DNA of 64,000 nucleotides, taken from assembly GCF_963678635.1 (NCBI RefSeq), contig NC_087069.1, forward strand, positions 30,420,776 to 30,484,775. The letters are read 5' to 3'. Below, in pieces: positions 1-9,737 of the stretch. A model generated the notes under the pieces. It was not told where the DNA came from and made no database searches. It saw only the letters and a program-made list of their open reading frames with translations. This DNA is from Symsagittifera roscoffensis (lineage: Eukaryota; Xenacoelomorpha; Acoela; Convolutidae). Position 1 is the first letter of the stretch; each line of letters starts with the position of its first letter. The translations under genes were made by a program, and so were the position numbers.

Positions 1-190
1 AAGGGTCATACTTGCCAATCTCAAGGGGTCCCAATCCGAAAGGGTCATATTTGACAATCCGGAGGGGTCCAAAATCGGAGGGGTCCTGTTTTCGCCAATC
101 CGGAAGGGTCATATTTGCCAATCTGAAGGAGTCCCAACTTAGAGGGAACCTATTTTTACTAATTCAGAGGGGTCACTGAACGCCAATCTA
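1..190. repeat. Degenerate short tandem repeat
   Basis: A short G-rich motif of the form AAGGGTCATATTTGCCAATC alternates with GGAGGGGTCC-type units about six to eight times, with drift between copies. No reading frame is supported. It runs into the left window edge, so its full length is unknown. It resembles in style, but not in exact sequence, the small G-rich repeats at 46.07-46.32 kb. Confidence 0.6.
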
Positions 191-967
191 GACGGTTCAA
201 AGAAAAATAAGTTTTTCAACGAGCTCAATAGTAGAGACCCTAAGACGTACGCAAAGTAAAATAAGATACATAGCGAACAATATCAAATTATTAGGAAATA
301 AGCACTGCACTGGTAACTTACCTTTAAATAAAAACTGATTAAACCAAAACCGGTCTGAAGCCGAAAACTCGCAACACTAGGTCTAATCAAAATTAGAAGT
401 CGACACTGGGACCTAAATCCAAATTGTTTTTTTTTAGAAGAGTGGTTGCCTTGAGAGTGTTAGTAGGTCTAGCTCGGGCAATACGAAGGCAGAAAGGTAA
501 CAAAGAGCTCAGTGGCTGCAATGTTCCTCTCCTTGAGAGAAATACTACCTTCAGGTTTTGTCTGTTTAGTGCGACACTAAACAGGGAAAGCTCTTTCTTT
601 AGAAACCAGTTCGACTATTCACTTGCGACAGACCAACTGCAATACACATACAATTTGAGAAAGTTTCTTCCTTTTAGTTTTTAATCCTGAACAATTGTTC
701 CCGATTGGGTTGTGACTACACTATGTCTTAAGATTTTGACATCATCATATTTTGCTAGCTTTTTATCCAATAACTGATAATCAATTGCTGTGCATAAATT
801 ATATACGCTGTACTATAATAAAAAAAATAAGATTCATGGTCACCCATCAGATTAAACTCTTGGGCTTTTGCTAAATTATCGTGTTGTGTTTTCATTATTA
901 GCTGTCAGAAAACGCATACGGCAGCGAGACAATAAAATGAGTGAGCAGTAGAAAGCGATAAATTAAG
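191..967. other. AT-rich non-coding leader, nothing recognised
   Basis: No coding frame here has a recognisable motif; the 86-residue frame at 424-684 looks random. This may be the untranslated leader of the retroelement that follows, but I found no LTR partner for it further right. Confidence 0.4.
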
Positions 968-2278
968 ATGAGTCTAGACAAGTCGAGGATACCTAAGCAA
1001 AGTGATAGCGCGAGAAAGTTCATACCAAGAAGCAAAATAAATCAATGAACGATCCCTTTTTTGACACGACCGAAAACACTCGGAAACAGAAGGGGAAGAA
1101 AGTTTCAGGCGGAATTGTTGGAGGTCAAAAGGCCTGGGGAGGACAAAAGGCGATGTTGGAGGTAGAGATCCATGCAAAACCCGAACTGGATGAAAACCGA
1201 ACGCCACGCGGAACGTAAGGAAATGTGAATAGGAGGCTGACAACCGAATCTACTCCAGTAGATCAAGGCCATTACTTCGCCTTTTTGACCGGGACATATG
1301 ATCGAGAGGAAATATCGGAAGTGTCCGACATTTCGACTGAAAACCCAGCAGTAGCAGGTTCACCTACTGATAAAACTATGATGCATGGGGTAACCAAAAA
1401 AGCGGCAACGTCCTCCTCGTTCACGGAACGACTCAAGAACACTTTGGGGAATTTCTTTGCTTTTAATATGAGAACGAGAACAGGTGATGAAGTAGACACC
1501 CAAGAAGAGGAGGAGGAAAAGTAAAAAATGGATGAATTTGAGTCTCAAGTGAGCCTGAACAGTTCGACTGACGACAAAGAAGCATGCACAAATATGGAGA
1601 ATGGTCATTCTGAGCAGTTCGGTACAGTCAGGACCAAAAATAAGACCATTGAAGGAAAACGAGAGTCAAGAGAATTCATGACAACGACCAACTCAGATGT
1701 GCAATCAGAATGACGAGGGCCACGAGGTCAAGGACCACATCAGTAGATATACAGGAGATTCATGAAGCGACATCGAATCCGACAGGTAGAATATGAGTTT
1801 CGACCAGCACTATATTGCCTGGAACGAACAAGCTGACGCCAACACTAATGAATCCATTGGGGGACAATGGGGCATCAATATAATAGGCCTCGACCAGGAT
1901 TGTGGATAGCATGGGTGAGCAGAGTGAACAGCTGTCAATATGAATGAGATAATTAGAAAGAGTATTTCACGTTGAGAGAGAAGCCTGCATGAGGAAATAA
2001 ACTGCAACAGACAGGAAAAGAATAGAAGCGAAAAACGCTTGAAAGAAAGAACGGATGAATACTTGGACAGCAATTTGTCTCGAAAAACAAGGGAGGCTGA
2101 GGAAATAGAGAAGCGGTTGAGAGGTGTTCTGGAGCAACTTCGAAGTCAACAAGAGCAGACTCTTACCACCCTCGATACTAGGGTAGACGCGATGTTGGAA
2201 AGACGCAATCAGGCTATCATAAACAGACTGGACGGTTTCATGGGAAGCGGGAGCAGGTCTGGGAATAGAGGAGGCTAG
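968..2278 (+). pseudogene. Decayed Gag N-terminal region, Ty3/Gypsy-like Element A
   Basis: An ATG at 968 opens a short basic peptide that stops at about 1048. The polar, acidic frame continues at 1225-1524 and, after one stop, at 1528-1713. At 2039-2278 a 79-residue frame is a clear heptad-type coiled coil rich in Glu, Arg and Leu, ending in a Gly/Ser/Arg-rich tail. This order (polar N-terminus, coiled coil, then zinc knuckles at 3.1 kb) suits a Gag polyprotein. Stops and frame changes show that it is dead. Assignment rests on the downstream knuckles and protease remnant; the N-terminal part alone is not diagnostic. Confidence 0.5.
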
Positions 2279-2947
2279 CAGGGATCCGAAAGTGTGAAGA
2301 CTCATGGATCACAAGCAGTGAAGAACATCAAAACAGTGAAGACCCATGGATCCACAAGAGGAGGGATTACTAATCCAGCAAGGCCACTGATCTAACAGGC
2401 CGAGGAATCCAACGGATATAAGAAGAGGGTTTCTTGGCAAAAGGTCGATCTCGAACAAACAACCAACGCGATACACACATGCGAGTGGAAGAGTTTATTC
2501 CACAAACTGGAATCACACGAATCAGGAAAGAACTCAGCCTGGTGACTCGGACAAGTGGGAGATTCTAGAGCCTGAATCAGTGCATAATAACGATCAAGCG
2601 GGACATTCACGAGATGTAACTGCAATGGCCACAGCGTTGAATCTCTAAACGAGTCCTTGGAAATTCTCTTTTGCTGTTAAATCGCTTTGGCTCGGGAGTA
2701 CGAGGACACCAAGCGATGATGCGCTTCGAGAAACGAAGGTAACACGAAGACGAAAACTGGACAAGTTCGTAGATGACTTAGAAATGCTGAGGAGGCGTAG
2801 TTAATCGGACGCGTCAAGCAGCAGGACAAACCTGGCAGTAGCCTCAAACTTCATTGATGGCGTGAAGAACGATGAAGTTAGGTCAATGTTAGCGACGCAC
2901 TGCACTCGACTTTCAACCAGTGCACCTGCACCTACACCTTTGAACCA
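2279..2947 (+). pseudogene. Decayed Gag middle region
   Basis: No frame longer than about 75 residues is open here. Short charged peptides in several frames are compatible with the eroded middle of Gag between the coiled coil and the zinc knuckles. I see no recognisable domain. Confidence 0.35.
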
Positions 2948-3292
2948 ATGCACAATTGGTTGCTGAAGCCGCCAATGAGATCAAGTTATTATAGGAACAA
3001 TAATGGTAACTTCAACAATAGACCAGCGAACCAGGGAAACAACTGGTACAAACCGGGAGATGACATGGACAAGAGACGCTCTTGTGCAAACTGCAGTACT
3101 ACGGACCATCATGTATCAGCATGTCCAACTTATAAGCAGGGCATGAAGGCAATCCGCTTCTGCCTCGAAGATGAAGATGCGTCAGGTATCAATCATGATG
3201 AGGTCATGAGGGTGGTAATAGCAAAGTGCGGTGCGAGGTGTTTCTTTTGCAACCTAGAGGGCCATTTTAAGTCAGGATGTTCACAATTTTAG
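2948..3292 (+). pseudogene. Gag nucleocapsid with two CCHC zinc knuckles
   Basis: An open frame of 114 residues carries an Asn-rich stretch and then two exact CX2CX4HX4C knuckles: CANCSTTDHHVSAC and CFFCNLEGHFKSGC. Such paired knuckles bind genomic RNA in Gag nucleocapsids of LTR retroelements. About 45 residues separate them, longer than in retroviruses. A stop follows the second knuckle, although related-looking Lys/Glu-rich coding continues in other frames to about 3560. This is the firmest landmark of Element A. Confidence 0.8.
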
Positions 3293-4440
3293 GATGCGCT
3301 GGCGGACATCAAGAACCCAAGGAATGAAGAAATTTTATCAGGTGTAAAAACCAGCAAGGCATGCCTGACGAAAGAGGTGGAAGCACGGGGGAAAGAAAAA
3401 CCACAAGAGCTTGTTGCAAAAAATGCAAGCAGTGCTAGAAGAGACGAGTGAACCAGAGCCTGAAACCGAAGCCAACGACTTTAAGATCGACTATAAAGCA
3501 GCAGCAAGAGATGCCCTGAATAGGTTTGCGCAAGAATTGGCAACAAGGGAAATAGTGCAAAACTTCAAGCTCTGAGCCATCTAAGTGGCCGTGAGAACTC
3601 CCAAAACTATCTTACACATGGGAGGACGGAATCTTTGGATGAGTTTCCTCGTGGTAGAGAATCTGGATGATTCGGATCAGTTAATCTTGGGACGTGACTT
3701 CATCAGGAGTTTCGACGTGCTGATCGGCGTTCAAAATGGACTTATAAGGATTTAGAACCCAGACAGGAAGTTTATCAAGCAACCAGTGAATAGGATAATA
3801 ACTAATGAGAACAAGATACCAACTTTTTTTAGATCGAAAAGTAATGGCAGGCAGTAATAGCCATTTTCAGAAAAAAAAATTAAACCCATTGAGTATTATT
3901 AGGCAGGTTTCGTTAGTACCAAACCCAATTAGTCAGAGTTCAGTGGTTTCAGGCCGGAGCTTCCGCGTCACAGGAAACGGGCTGTGTATGAGTGTATTGT
4001 TGAATACACTGGACACAAAGGTCTCAATCCAGCGTGGAAGGAAAGGAGTACGCTGGATTGAAGACATTACATCTACGCCTTACCAATAAGGACGGAATAT
4101 GAGGAAAAGCCGAACCTGAAAAAGCATCGAGTGAAAGACTGTCCAATTCATGCAAACAAAGGTTGGTTTTTGAAAAAGATTAAGGAATTGAAATCATAAA
4201 ATAAAATATTTTCAATGAGATCTGAAACGGATGACAGCTTGTCGAGCTGCTCGAACTTTCCGGAAGGCTCCTCGTCATATGACTCTGACAAAGCAGTTTT
4301 GCCAAAAAAAGAGAATTTAAGAGGTAAGACAAGTGAAGGAGAGTTTGAGCCGCTAAGGGCAATTTTAAATTGGAACGAGAACGTTTTTTCAAATCATTAG
4401 GCGGATATTGGTTGTTTTAATTTCGTCGAGCATGAAATCG
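3293..4440 (+). pseudogene. Remnant of aspartic protease and start of RT, Element A
   Basis: At about 3590-3760 one frame reads a hydrophobic strand followed by DQLILGRDFIRSFDV, the C-terminal half of a retropepsin-like protease (the ILGRDF strand). The preceding half with the catalytic D-T/S-G is absent: the frame joins abruptly near 3570, so the protease cannot work. Further frames at 3805-4089 and 4215-4400 continue toward an RT N-terminal region (NENVFSNH, then NFVEHEIEPEEGG at 4414-4452). RT motifs A to C, RNase H and most of integrase never appear before the integrase C-terminus at 4.5 kb. Confidence 0.6.
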
Positions 4441-4836
4441 AACCAGAAGAAGGCGGACCAAAACGTTATACCGCCAAAGGGAACAAAGTCCTACTCAGTG
4501 GGTGATTAGGTATGGGTTTTCCAAAACGTTATACTGCCAAAGGGAGCGAAGATGCTGCCGAAGAAGTGGAGATATCCCTTTACGATCACAGAAAGATATC
4601 AGGAGGGACGTTTTTACAAATTAAGCGCGGGTCGAACCGCGCACTTTGAGAACATCAAACCCCATAACCCCTCATGGGAAGACTGGTACATACCCTGTGA
4701 CATGAAGAAGGGTGATTACTCAATGATGGACACAGTGTATGAGTTCAATGAAAAAGGAACCAGGGGGAGAAACAATGGGACTGATACTATAGTAGAAGGG
4801 ACCAGTTCACCTTTGGATGTGGACCCAAAAAGGTGA
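4441..4836 (+). pseudogene. Deletion joint and integrase C-terminal domain, Element A
   Basis: The RT stub ends near 4455 and the sequence passes directly into an integrase C-terminal segment: KWRYPFTITERYQEGRFYKL, then a GRTAHFENIKPH motif, as in Ty3/Gypsy integrase tails (W-x-x-P-F ... H-x-x-NIKPH). A 20-nt-class motif beginning CCAAAACGTTATAC and followed by GCCAAAGGGA occurs twice, at 4458 and about 4520, straddling the joint. Some 2 kb of catalytic RT, RNase H and integrase are therefore missing, which makes this copy non-autonomous. Confidence 0.6.
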
Positions 4837-5420
4837 TTGAAGCTGACGGTGAAACCTTACGACACGCGGAGGAAGATTTGTATGATCCAGAACAGGATGA
4901 AATACCGAAGAACACGGAGCCAGCTCTGCCGTTCACCAGACTTGACAAAGCAGCAGGTCAACCACTACCGTATTGAGATGACTTCGTGGTAGATAAAACA
5001 GACCAAAAGAAAAAGACAGGAAAAAGTGCGTCTAGAGATAATCGCGTGTCAATGGAAGTGGACATTGTCGACGATCGGGACAACGAATGGGTGGAGGACC
5101 AATCCAAACCTGGAGTGGAAATCAATGACAAGCTCCGGCGATCCCATGAGCAAAAAATCACCAAAGTACGGGTATTGGAGTGGCTGAATGAGATGACAAC
5201 GGACCCCAAAGAGATTAACCAAACAATACATGACGTGGATCGAGGGAGCCTAAAGTACCTAAAGAGCGATAGACCAGACTCCTCCAGAGTTGCCCAAGAG
5301 GGACCCTTGCTTATCCGTGCCGCAAACCTTCACTTAACACCGGATGGGCGATCGACGGGGACGTCGATAGATATTTTTCTCCGGGGAGTGGTAGTAGGAC
5401 TTACCCACACTGAAAAATAA
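4837..5420 (+). pseudogene. Acidic/basic extension after integrase, function unknown
   Basis: After the stop at 4836 the sequence stays protein-like. A 144-residue frame at 4986-5420 is rich in Lys, Asp and Glu, and ends with a segment reading LLIRAANLHLTPDGRSTGTS. I do not recognise a domain. It sits between the integrase tail and the macro-domain frame and may have been one polypeptide with either. One stop (4976) and the stop at 5418 break it. Confidence 0.35.
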
Positions 5421-5540
5421 TCAATCAGAAATTTTTAAAAAAGCAAGAGAAACAGGTGACTTAGAAGCAGAAACAGAAGAAGGTCCTAAGAGTTCAGTCA
5501 AAAGTAGAGTAGAGGAGTCTTAACTTAGCTTGCCGAATAA

Positions 5541-6020
5541 GTATTCAGGCAATATAGTGCTGACAGACAGTGCTTTGTACTCACAGAAAGAGCATGTGCG
5601 ATACAAATAACCGCAGACATGAGTTTTCGGACAGCATTAGCAGCTGATTTTAGGCGAGAAAATAAGAACCTAGAAAAATTATGGAAGCAAATGACAGGAT
5701 TAGGTAGTGTAGTTGCACTGCCGCCAGCGGCGTCACAAATACCAGGGAAGTACGTCTGCTTTCTATTGACCAGAGCGACAGAAAAGCAGAACGTGGACCC
5801 TGAAGACTTAGTTAGATTCAGGGATTTCTTAGCAGAGAGAGGGGTGAAAGAGCTCTTGCTTCCTGTGCGGGATCCGAATAGAGGGAGATTGCATCCATGG
5901 GAACTATACACACTGATACATGTGATGTTCTCAGATTCGAATATCGAAGTGACCCTGCACAAAAAACACTACCAGATCATAGGCCGAGGAGAACAGGTTA
6001 GGTCAAGATTTGAGTATTGA
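5541..6020 (+). pseudogene. Macro-domain-like protein, copy 1 (retroelement-borne)
   Basis: The frame is open from 5541 after a stop at 5538 to the TGA at 6018; the first ATG is 5619. The translation follows a macro (ADP-ribose-binding) domain of the TARG1/Poa1 type. An ITADMSFRTALAADFRR segment matches the family's SADxxMGAGIAxxFRR loop, then VVALPP, a KYVCFLLTRATEK strand, a VRFRDFLAERGVKELLLPV helix-strand and a final SNIEVTLH strand. Proteins of this type bind or hydrolyse ADP-ribose on modified proteins. The Gly-rich loop is degraded (MGAG reads SFRTA) and the second loop, normally PRIGCGL, reads PVRDPNRGRL, so catalysis is doubtful. About 160 residues, close to family size. It lies in a 2.04-kb tandem duplication. 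The assignment is by eye, by pattern and strand order. Confidence 0.55.
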
Positions 6021-6593
6021 GCCACTAGGACTCAGTTAGGTTAGGAATGAGATAGACAGAGATTTAGGATGAGAATGTAGGACATGGGCACCAAGTTGGA
6101 TCTTCAGGTTTTCAGAGTTCTCTGCCTTAGGATATGTCACTATGTGTGATATTTCATTAAGGTTTTTGTGTTTTATATGTGTGTGACAAATTCAGATCAA
6201 ACGATCGCGTAGCATAATACCACAAAAGTTCTGTGATAAATAATACAGGACTGTCCATTCTTCGATCATTTTCAGAAAAATCTCAAATTGATTAATTTTT
6301 TTTTAAAAATTAATTGAGAAACCTGATCAAAATTAGACTGTTTTAAGCACCTTTTTGAGGAATGAAAAAGAAGTTTCCCATAGTCATGATAATCAAAACT
6401 TGAGTTTGAATTTTAGATCCTGATTAATTGTTTAATTTTTCATCAAATTTCAAACCTCGAGACAGATAATCAAAACCGAATCGTACGAAATTTTAGACAA
6501 GAATGAGTTAATGGACTTGCAGATACGTAGGATCGGTGATAACGAACATTTTAGACAAGAATGAGTTAATGGACTTGCAGATACGTAGGATCG
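6021..6593. other. AT-rich spacer in duplication unit 1
   Basis: No coding signal. It contains a run of AT-rich DNA (6240-6480) and a 58-bp direct repeat, starting TTTTAGACAAGAATGAG at 6491 and again at 6549, just before the coiled-coil frame. The same arrangement is at 8060-8640 in unit 2. This looks like an inter-cistronic or subgenomic-leader-type region of the element, but its role is unknown. Confidence 0.5.
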
Positions 6594-7204
6594 GTGATAG
6601 GTTTGATCTATCGCCGGCTGATGGATCGAGAATTCGGTCTTGAGGACCCAGAGGTGGTCATGTTGCTGGCCACCTTAAAGAAGATCTTGGGGCATGACAA
6701 CCGTGGGGAAAGCCCTACGGAAATCTTTTTGATGGCCGCTTACGGACAACAAGGAGTACTAGACCGCTCAAACATGGGGCGCTCTCAGGAAATGACTTAG
6801 CGAACCTATTTGGCGAACCAAGGACCTACCAACCAGGTGAGATACCTCTTCCGACCACGCCCAAGCCTGGGTTACGGAGAATGCACCCAGAAATGAGCAG
6901 CAAAGCAGCCTCGTCTAGCTCGAAACTGAGAGCAGCTGTGCCACCGAAAGGGACAAGAGTAGAAGAAGAAGTCCAAACAAACGAGACGATGGAAGATACC
7001 AGTGAGAAAGAAGATCAGCTGGAGAGAGTCAAAGAAGAATTGGCTCGGAAGCAGCAGGACTGGGACTTGTGGAGAAGACTCTTTGAAGATGCGAATCGGA
7101 GACAAGAAGAAGAAAGAGCCCGGCTGAAAGAACAACACACCGAACGCTCAGAACGCTTCAAACATTCCGATCTTGAGAAGCCTGAGAGAGATGGGTTTCC
7201 ATGA
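6594..7204 (+). pseudogene. Coiled-coil protein, copy 1 (frameshifted)
   Basis: This is the same protein as at 8632-9243, but one C is missing from a run of four near 6710 (AAGCCCTACGG against AAGCCCCTACGG). That splits the product into frames at 6594-6800 and 6881-7204. The second part has the Glu/Lys/Arg-rich coiled coil. The lesion is absent in the sister copy, so it arose after the duplication. Confidence 0.65.
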
Positions 7205-7644
7205 ACCAAACAATAGAGTTACTGACACCCATAGAACTAAGTCAGACAACTGAAATGAAGATGACGTCAGGTTCTGGAAGACTGACGATTCCGGATCCAA
7301 AAGATACCCTGGGAGATTCAGTAGTGGAGAGGACCATGCGGAAACTAGTTGAAATGCTGATCAAATCGTTGCCAACAGGCAGACGCTAGGTTCCGGGGTG
7401 ACCTAGACATGGAACGATCGATGATGCCGAAAGAGTGACACTTTCCGAGGGAGTAAAGCGGGCAGCTGAGAAGATACCATACAAGACAAGTGAAGTTATT
7501 AAAGGGTCCGACAGGCAGATAAGGAAGTTGCCAATAAAGAAATTGAAAAAGGTTGATGGGTGTAACGAAAAACAATCTTTGTATCAAGAACTCTTTGTAT
7601 CAGGAACGCTTTGTATCAAGAAAGAGCATGTACGATACAAATAA
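7205..7644 (+). pseudogene. Short reading frames after coiled-coil ORF, unit 1
   Basis: Frames of 62 (7201-7389) and 69 residues (7435-7644) follow the coiled-coil stop. They are conserved in unit 2 (9240-9428, 9474-9674), but conservation here only reflects recent duplication. The first overlaps the coiled-coil frame by 4 nt around TCCATGAACC. No domain recognised; probably the eroded continuation of the same polypeptide toward the hydrolase at 9.7 kb. Confidence 0.3.
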
Positions 7645-7652
7645 CAGCAGAC

Positions 7653-8059
7653 ATGAGTTTTCGGACAGCATTAGCAGCTGATTTTAGGCGAGAAAATAAG
7701 AACCTAGAAAAATTATGGCCGCCTAGCAAATGACAGGATTAGGTAGTGTAGTTGCACTGCCGCCAGCGGCGTCACAAATACCAGGGAAGTACTTCTGCTT
7801 TCTATTGACCAGAGCGACAGAAAAGCAGAACGTGGACCCTGAAGACTTAGTTAGATTCAGGGATTTCTTAGCAGAGAGAGGGGTGAAAGAGCTCTTGCTT
7901 CCTGTGTGGGATCCGAATAGAGGGAGATTGCATCCATGGGAACTATACACACTGATACATGTGATGTTCTCAGATTCGAATATCGAAGTGACCCTGCACA
8001 AAAAATACTACCAGATCATAGGCCGAGGAGAACAGGTTAGGTCAAGATTTGAGTATTGA
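7653..8059 (+). pseudogene. Macro-domain-like protein, copy 2 (5-nt insertion)
   Basis: Repeat of the macro-like frame at 5541-6020. The ATG at 7653 starts the same N-terminus, but CCGCCTAGC replaces AAGC near 7718, shifting frame; the rest is open as 7730-8059. It differs from copy 1 at few residues (for example KYFCF for KYVCF, PVWDPN for PVRDPN). Unit 1 keeps the frame here and unit 2 keeps the neighbouring coiled-coil frame, so the two units have complementary lesions. Confidence 0.55.
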
Positions 8060-8631
8060 GCCACTAGGACTCAGTTAGGTTAGGAATGAGATAGACAGAG
8101 ATTTAGGATGAGAATGTAGGACATGGGCACCAAGTTGGATCTTCAGGTTTTCAGAGTTCTCTGCCTTAGGATATGTCACTATGTGTGATATTTCATTAAG
8201 GTTTTTGTGTTTTATATGTGTGTGACAAATTCAGATCAAACGATCGCGTAGCATAATACCACAAAAGTTCTGTGATAAATAATACAGGACTGTTTATTCT
8301 TCGATCATTTTCAGAAAAATCTCAAATTGATTGATGTTTTTTAAAAATTAATTAAGAAACCTTATCAAAATCAGACTGTTTAAAGCACCTTTTTAAGGAA
8401 TGAAAAAGAAGTTTCCCATAGTCATGATAATCAAAACTTGAGTTTGAATTTTAGATCCTGATTAATTGTTTAATTTTTCATCAAATTTCAAACCTCGAGA
8501 CAGATAATCAAAACCGAATTATACGAAATTTTAGACAAGAATGAGTTAATGATTTTGCAGATACGTAGGATCGGTGATACCGAACATTTTAGACAAGAAT
8601 GAGTTAATGGACTTGCAGATACGTAGGATCG
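8060..8631. other. AT-rich spacer in duplication unit 2
   Basis: Copy of the spacer at 6021-6593, again with the 58-bp direct repeat (starts 8529 and 8587). No coding signal. Confidence 0.5.
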
Positions 8632-9243
8632 GTGATAGGTTTGATCTATCGCCGGCTGATGGATCGAGAATTTGGTCTGGAGGACCCAGAGGTGGTCATG
8701 TTGCTGGCCACCTTAAAGAAGATCTTGGGGCATGACAACCGTGGGGAAAGCCCCTACGGAAATCTTTTTGATGGCCGCTTACGGACAACAAGGAGTACTA
8801 GACCTCTCAAACATGGGGCGCTCTCAGGAAATGACTTAGCGAACCTATTTGGCGAACCAAGGACCTACCAACCATGTGAGATGCCTCTTCCGACCACGCC
8901 TAAGCCTGGGTTACGGAGAATGCACCCAAAAATGAGCAGCAAAGCAGCCTCGTCTAGCTCAAAACTGAGAGCAGCTGTGCCACCGAAAGGGACAAGAGTA
9001 GAAGAAGAAGTCCAAACAAACGAGACGATGGAAGATACCAGTGAGAAAGAAGATCAGCTGGAGAGAGTCAAAGAAGAATTGGCTCGGAAGCAGCAGGACT
9101 GGGGCTTGTGGAGAAGGCTCTTTGAAGATGCGAATCGGAGACAAGAAGAAGAAAGAGCCCGGCTGAAAGGAGAACACACCGAACGCTCAGAACGCCTCAA
9201 ACATTCCGATCTTGAGAAGCCTGAGAGAGATGGGTTTCCATGA
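8632..9243 (+). CDS. Retroelement coiled-coil protein, copy 2, 203 residues
   Basis: The frame is open from a GTG at 8632 to the TGA at 9241. No in-frame ATG precedes the core; the first internal ATG is at residue 10, so the true start is uncertain and it may have been part of a longer polyprotein. Residues 1-100 are a mixed globular-type segment; residues about 105-135 are acidic/polar, and 136-200 form a strongly charged coiled coil with RRQEEERARLK-type heptads. No enzyme motif. It could be a structural protein of Element A. Copy 1 of the same gene is frameshifted. Confidence 0.45.
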   Translation: MIGLIYRRLMDREFGLEDPEVVMLLATLKKILGHDNRGESPYGNLFDGRLRTTRSTRPLKHGALSGNDLANLFGEPRTYQPCEMPLPTTPKPGLRRMHPKMSSKAASSSSKLRAAVPPKGTRVEEEVQTNETMEDTSEKEDQLERVKEELARKQQDWGLWRRLFEDANRRQEEERARLKGEHTERSERLKHSDLEKPERDGFP

Positions 9244-9737
9244 ACCAACCAATAGAGTTACTGACACCCATAGAACTAAGTCAGACAACTGAAATGAAGA
9301 TGACGTCAGGTTCTGGAAGACTGACGATCCCGGATCCAAAAGATACCCTGGGAGATTCAGTAGTGGAGAGGACCATGCGGAAACTAGTTGAAATGCTGAT
9401 CGAATCGTTGCCAACAGGCAGACGCTAGGTTCCGGGGTGACCTAGATATGGAACGATCAATGATGCCGAAAGAGTGACACTTTCCGAGGGAGTAAAGTGG
9501 GCAGCTGAGAAGATACCATACAAGACAAGTGAAGTTATTAAAGGGTCCGACAGGCGGATAAGGAAGTTGCCAATAAAGAAATTGAAAAATGTTGATGGGT
9601 GTAACGAAAAACAATCAGATCAGGAACGCTTTTGCCACAGTACCAGATTCAGATGCGAGCGCATGTTTCAGTGATTGAATCCGAAAACCGGACGAACTTA
9701 CAGCAGAAACCACTCGGCACTTCCGATTTGATGCTGA

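Larger units (their letters stand above)
5585..7577. repeat. 2.04-kb tandem duplication, unit 1
   Basis: This unit (macro-like frame, 0.57-kb spacer, coiled-coil frame, short tail) is repeated almost base for base at 7619-9616; the offset is 2034 nt at the start and 2039 nt after a 5-nt insertion. Most visible differences are single bases or small indels. Between the units lie three copies of a 16-nt motif beginning CTTTGTATCARGAA (7577-7624), a plausible slippage or exchange site. Confidence 0.9.
7619..9616. repeat. 2.04-kb tandem duplication, unit 2
   Basis: Second copy of the unit at 5585-7577. It differs by a 5-nt insertion that breaks the macro frame at about 7720, by the restored C-run that keeps the coiled-coil frame open, and by scattered substitutions. 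It runs directly into the SGNH-hydrolase region, so unit 2 is in the ancestral position on its right side and unit 1 on its left side. Confidence 0.9.

Noticed and set aside
974-1243. 89-residue minus-strand frame
   Set aside because: Lies opposite the sense Gag leader and has no motif; treated as a shadow.
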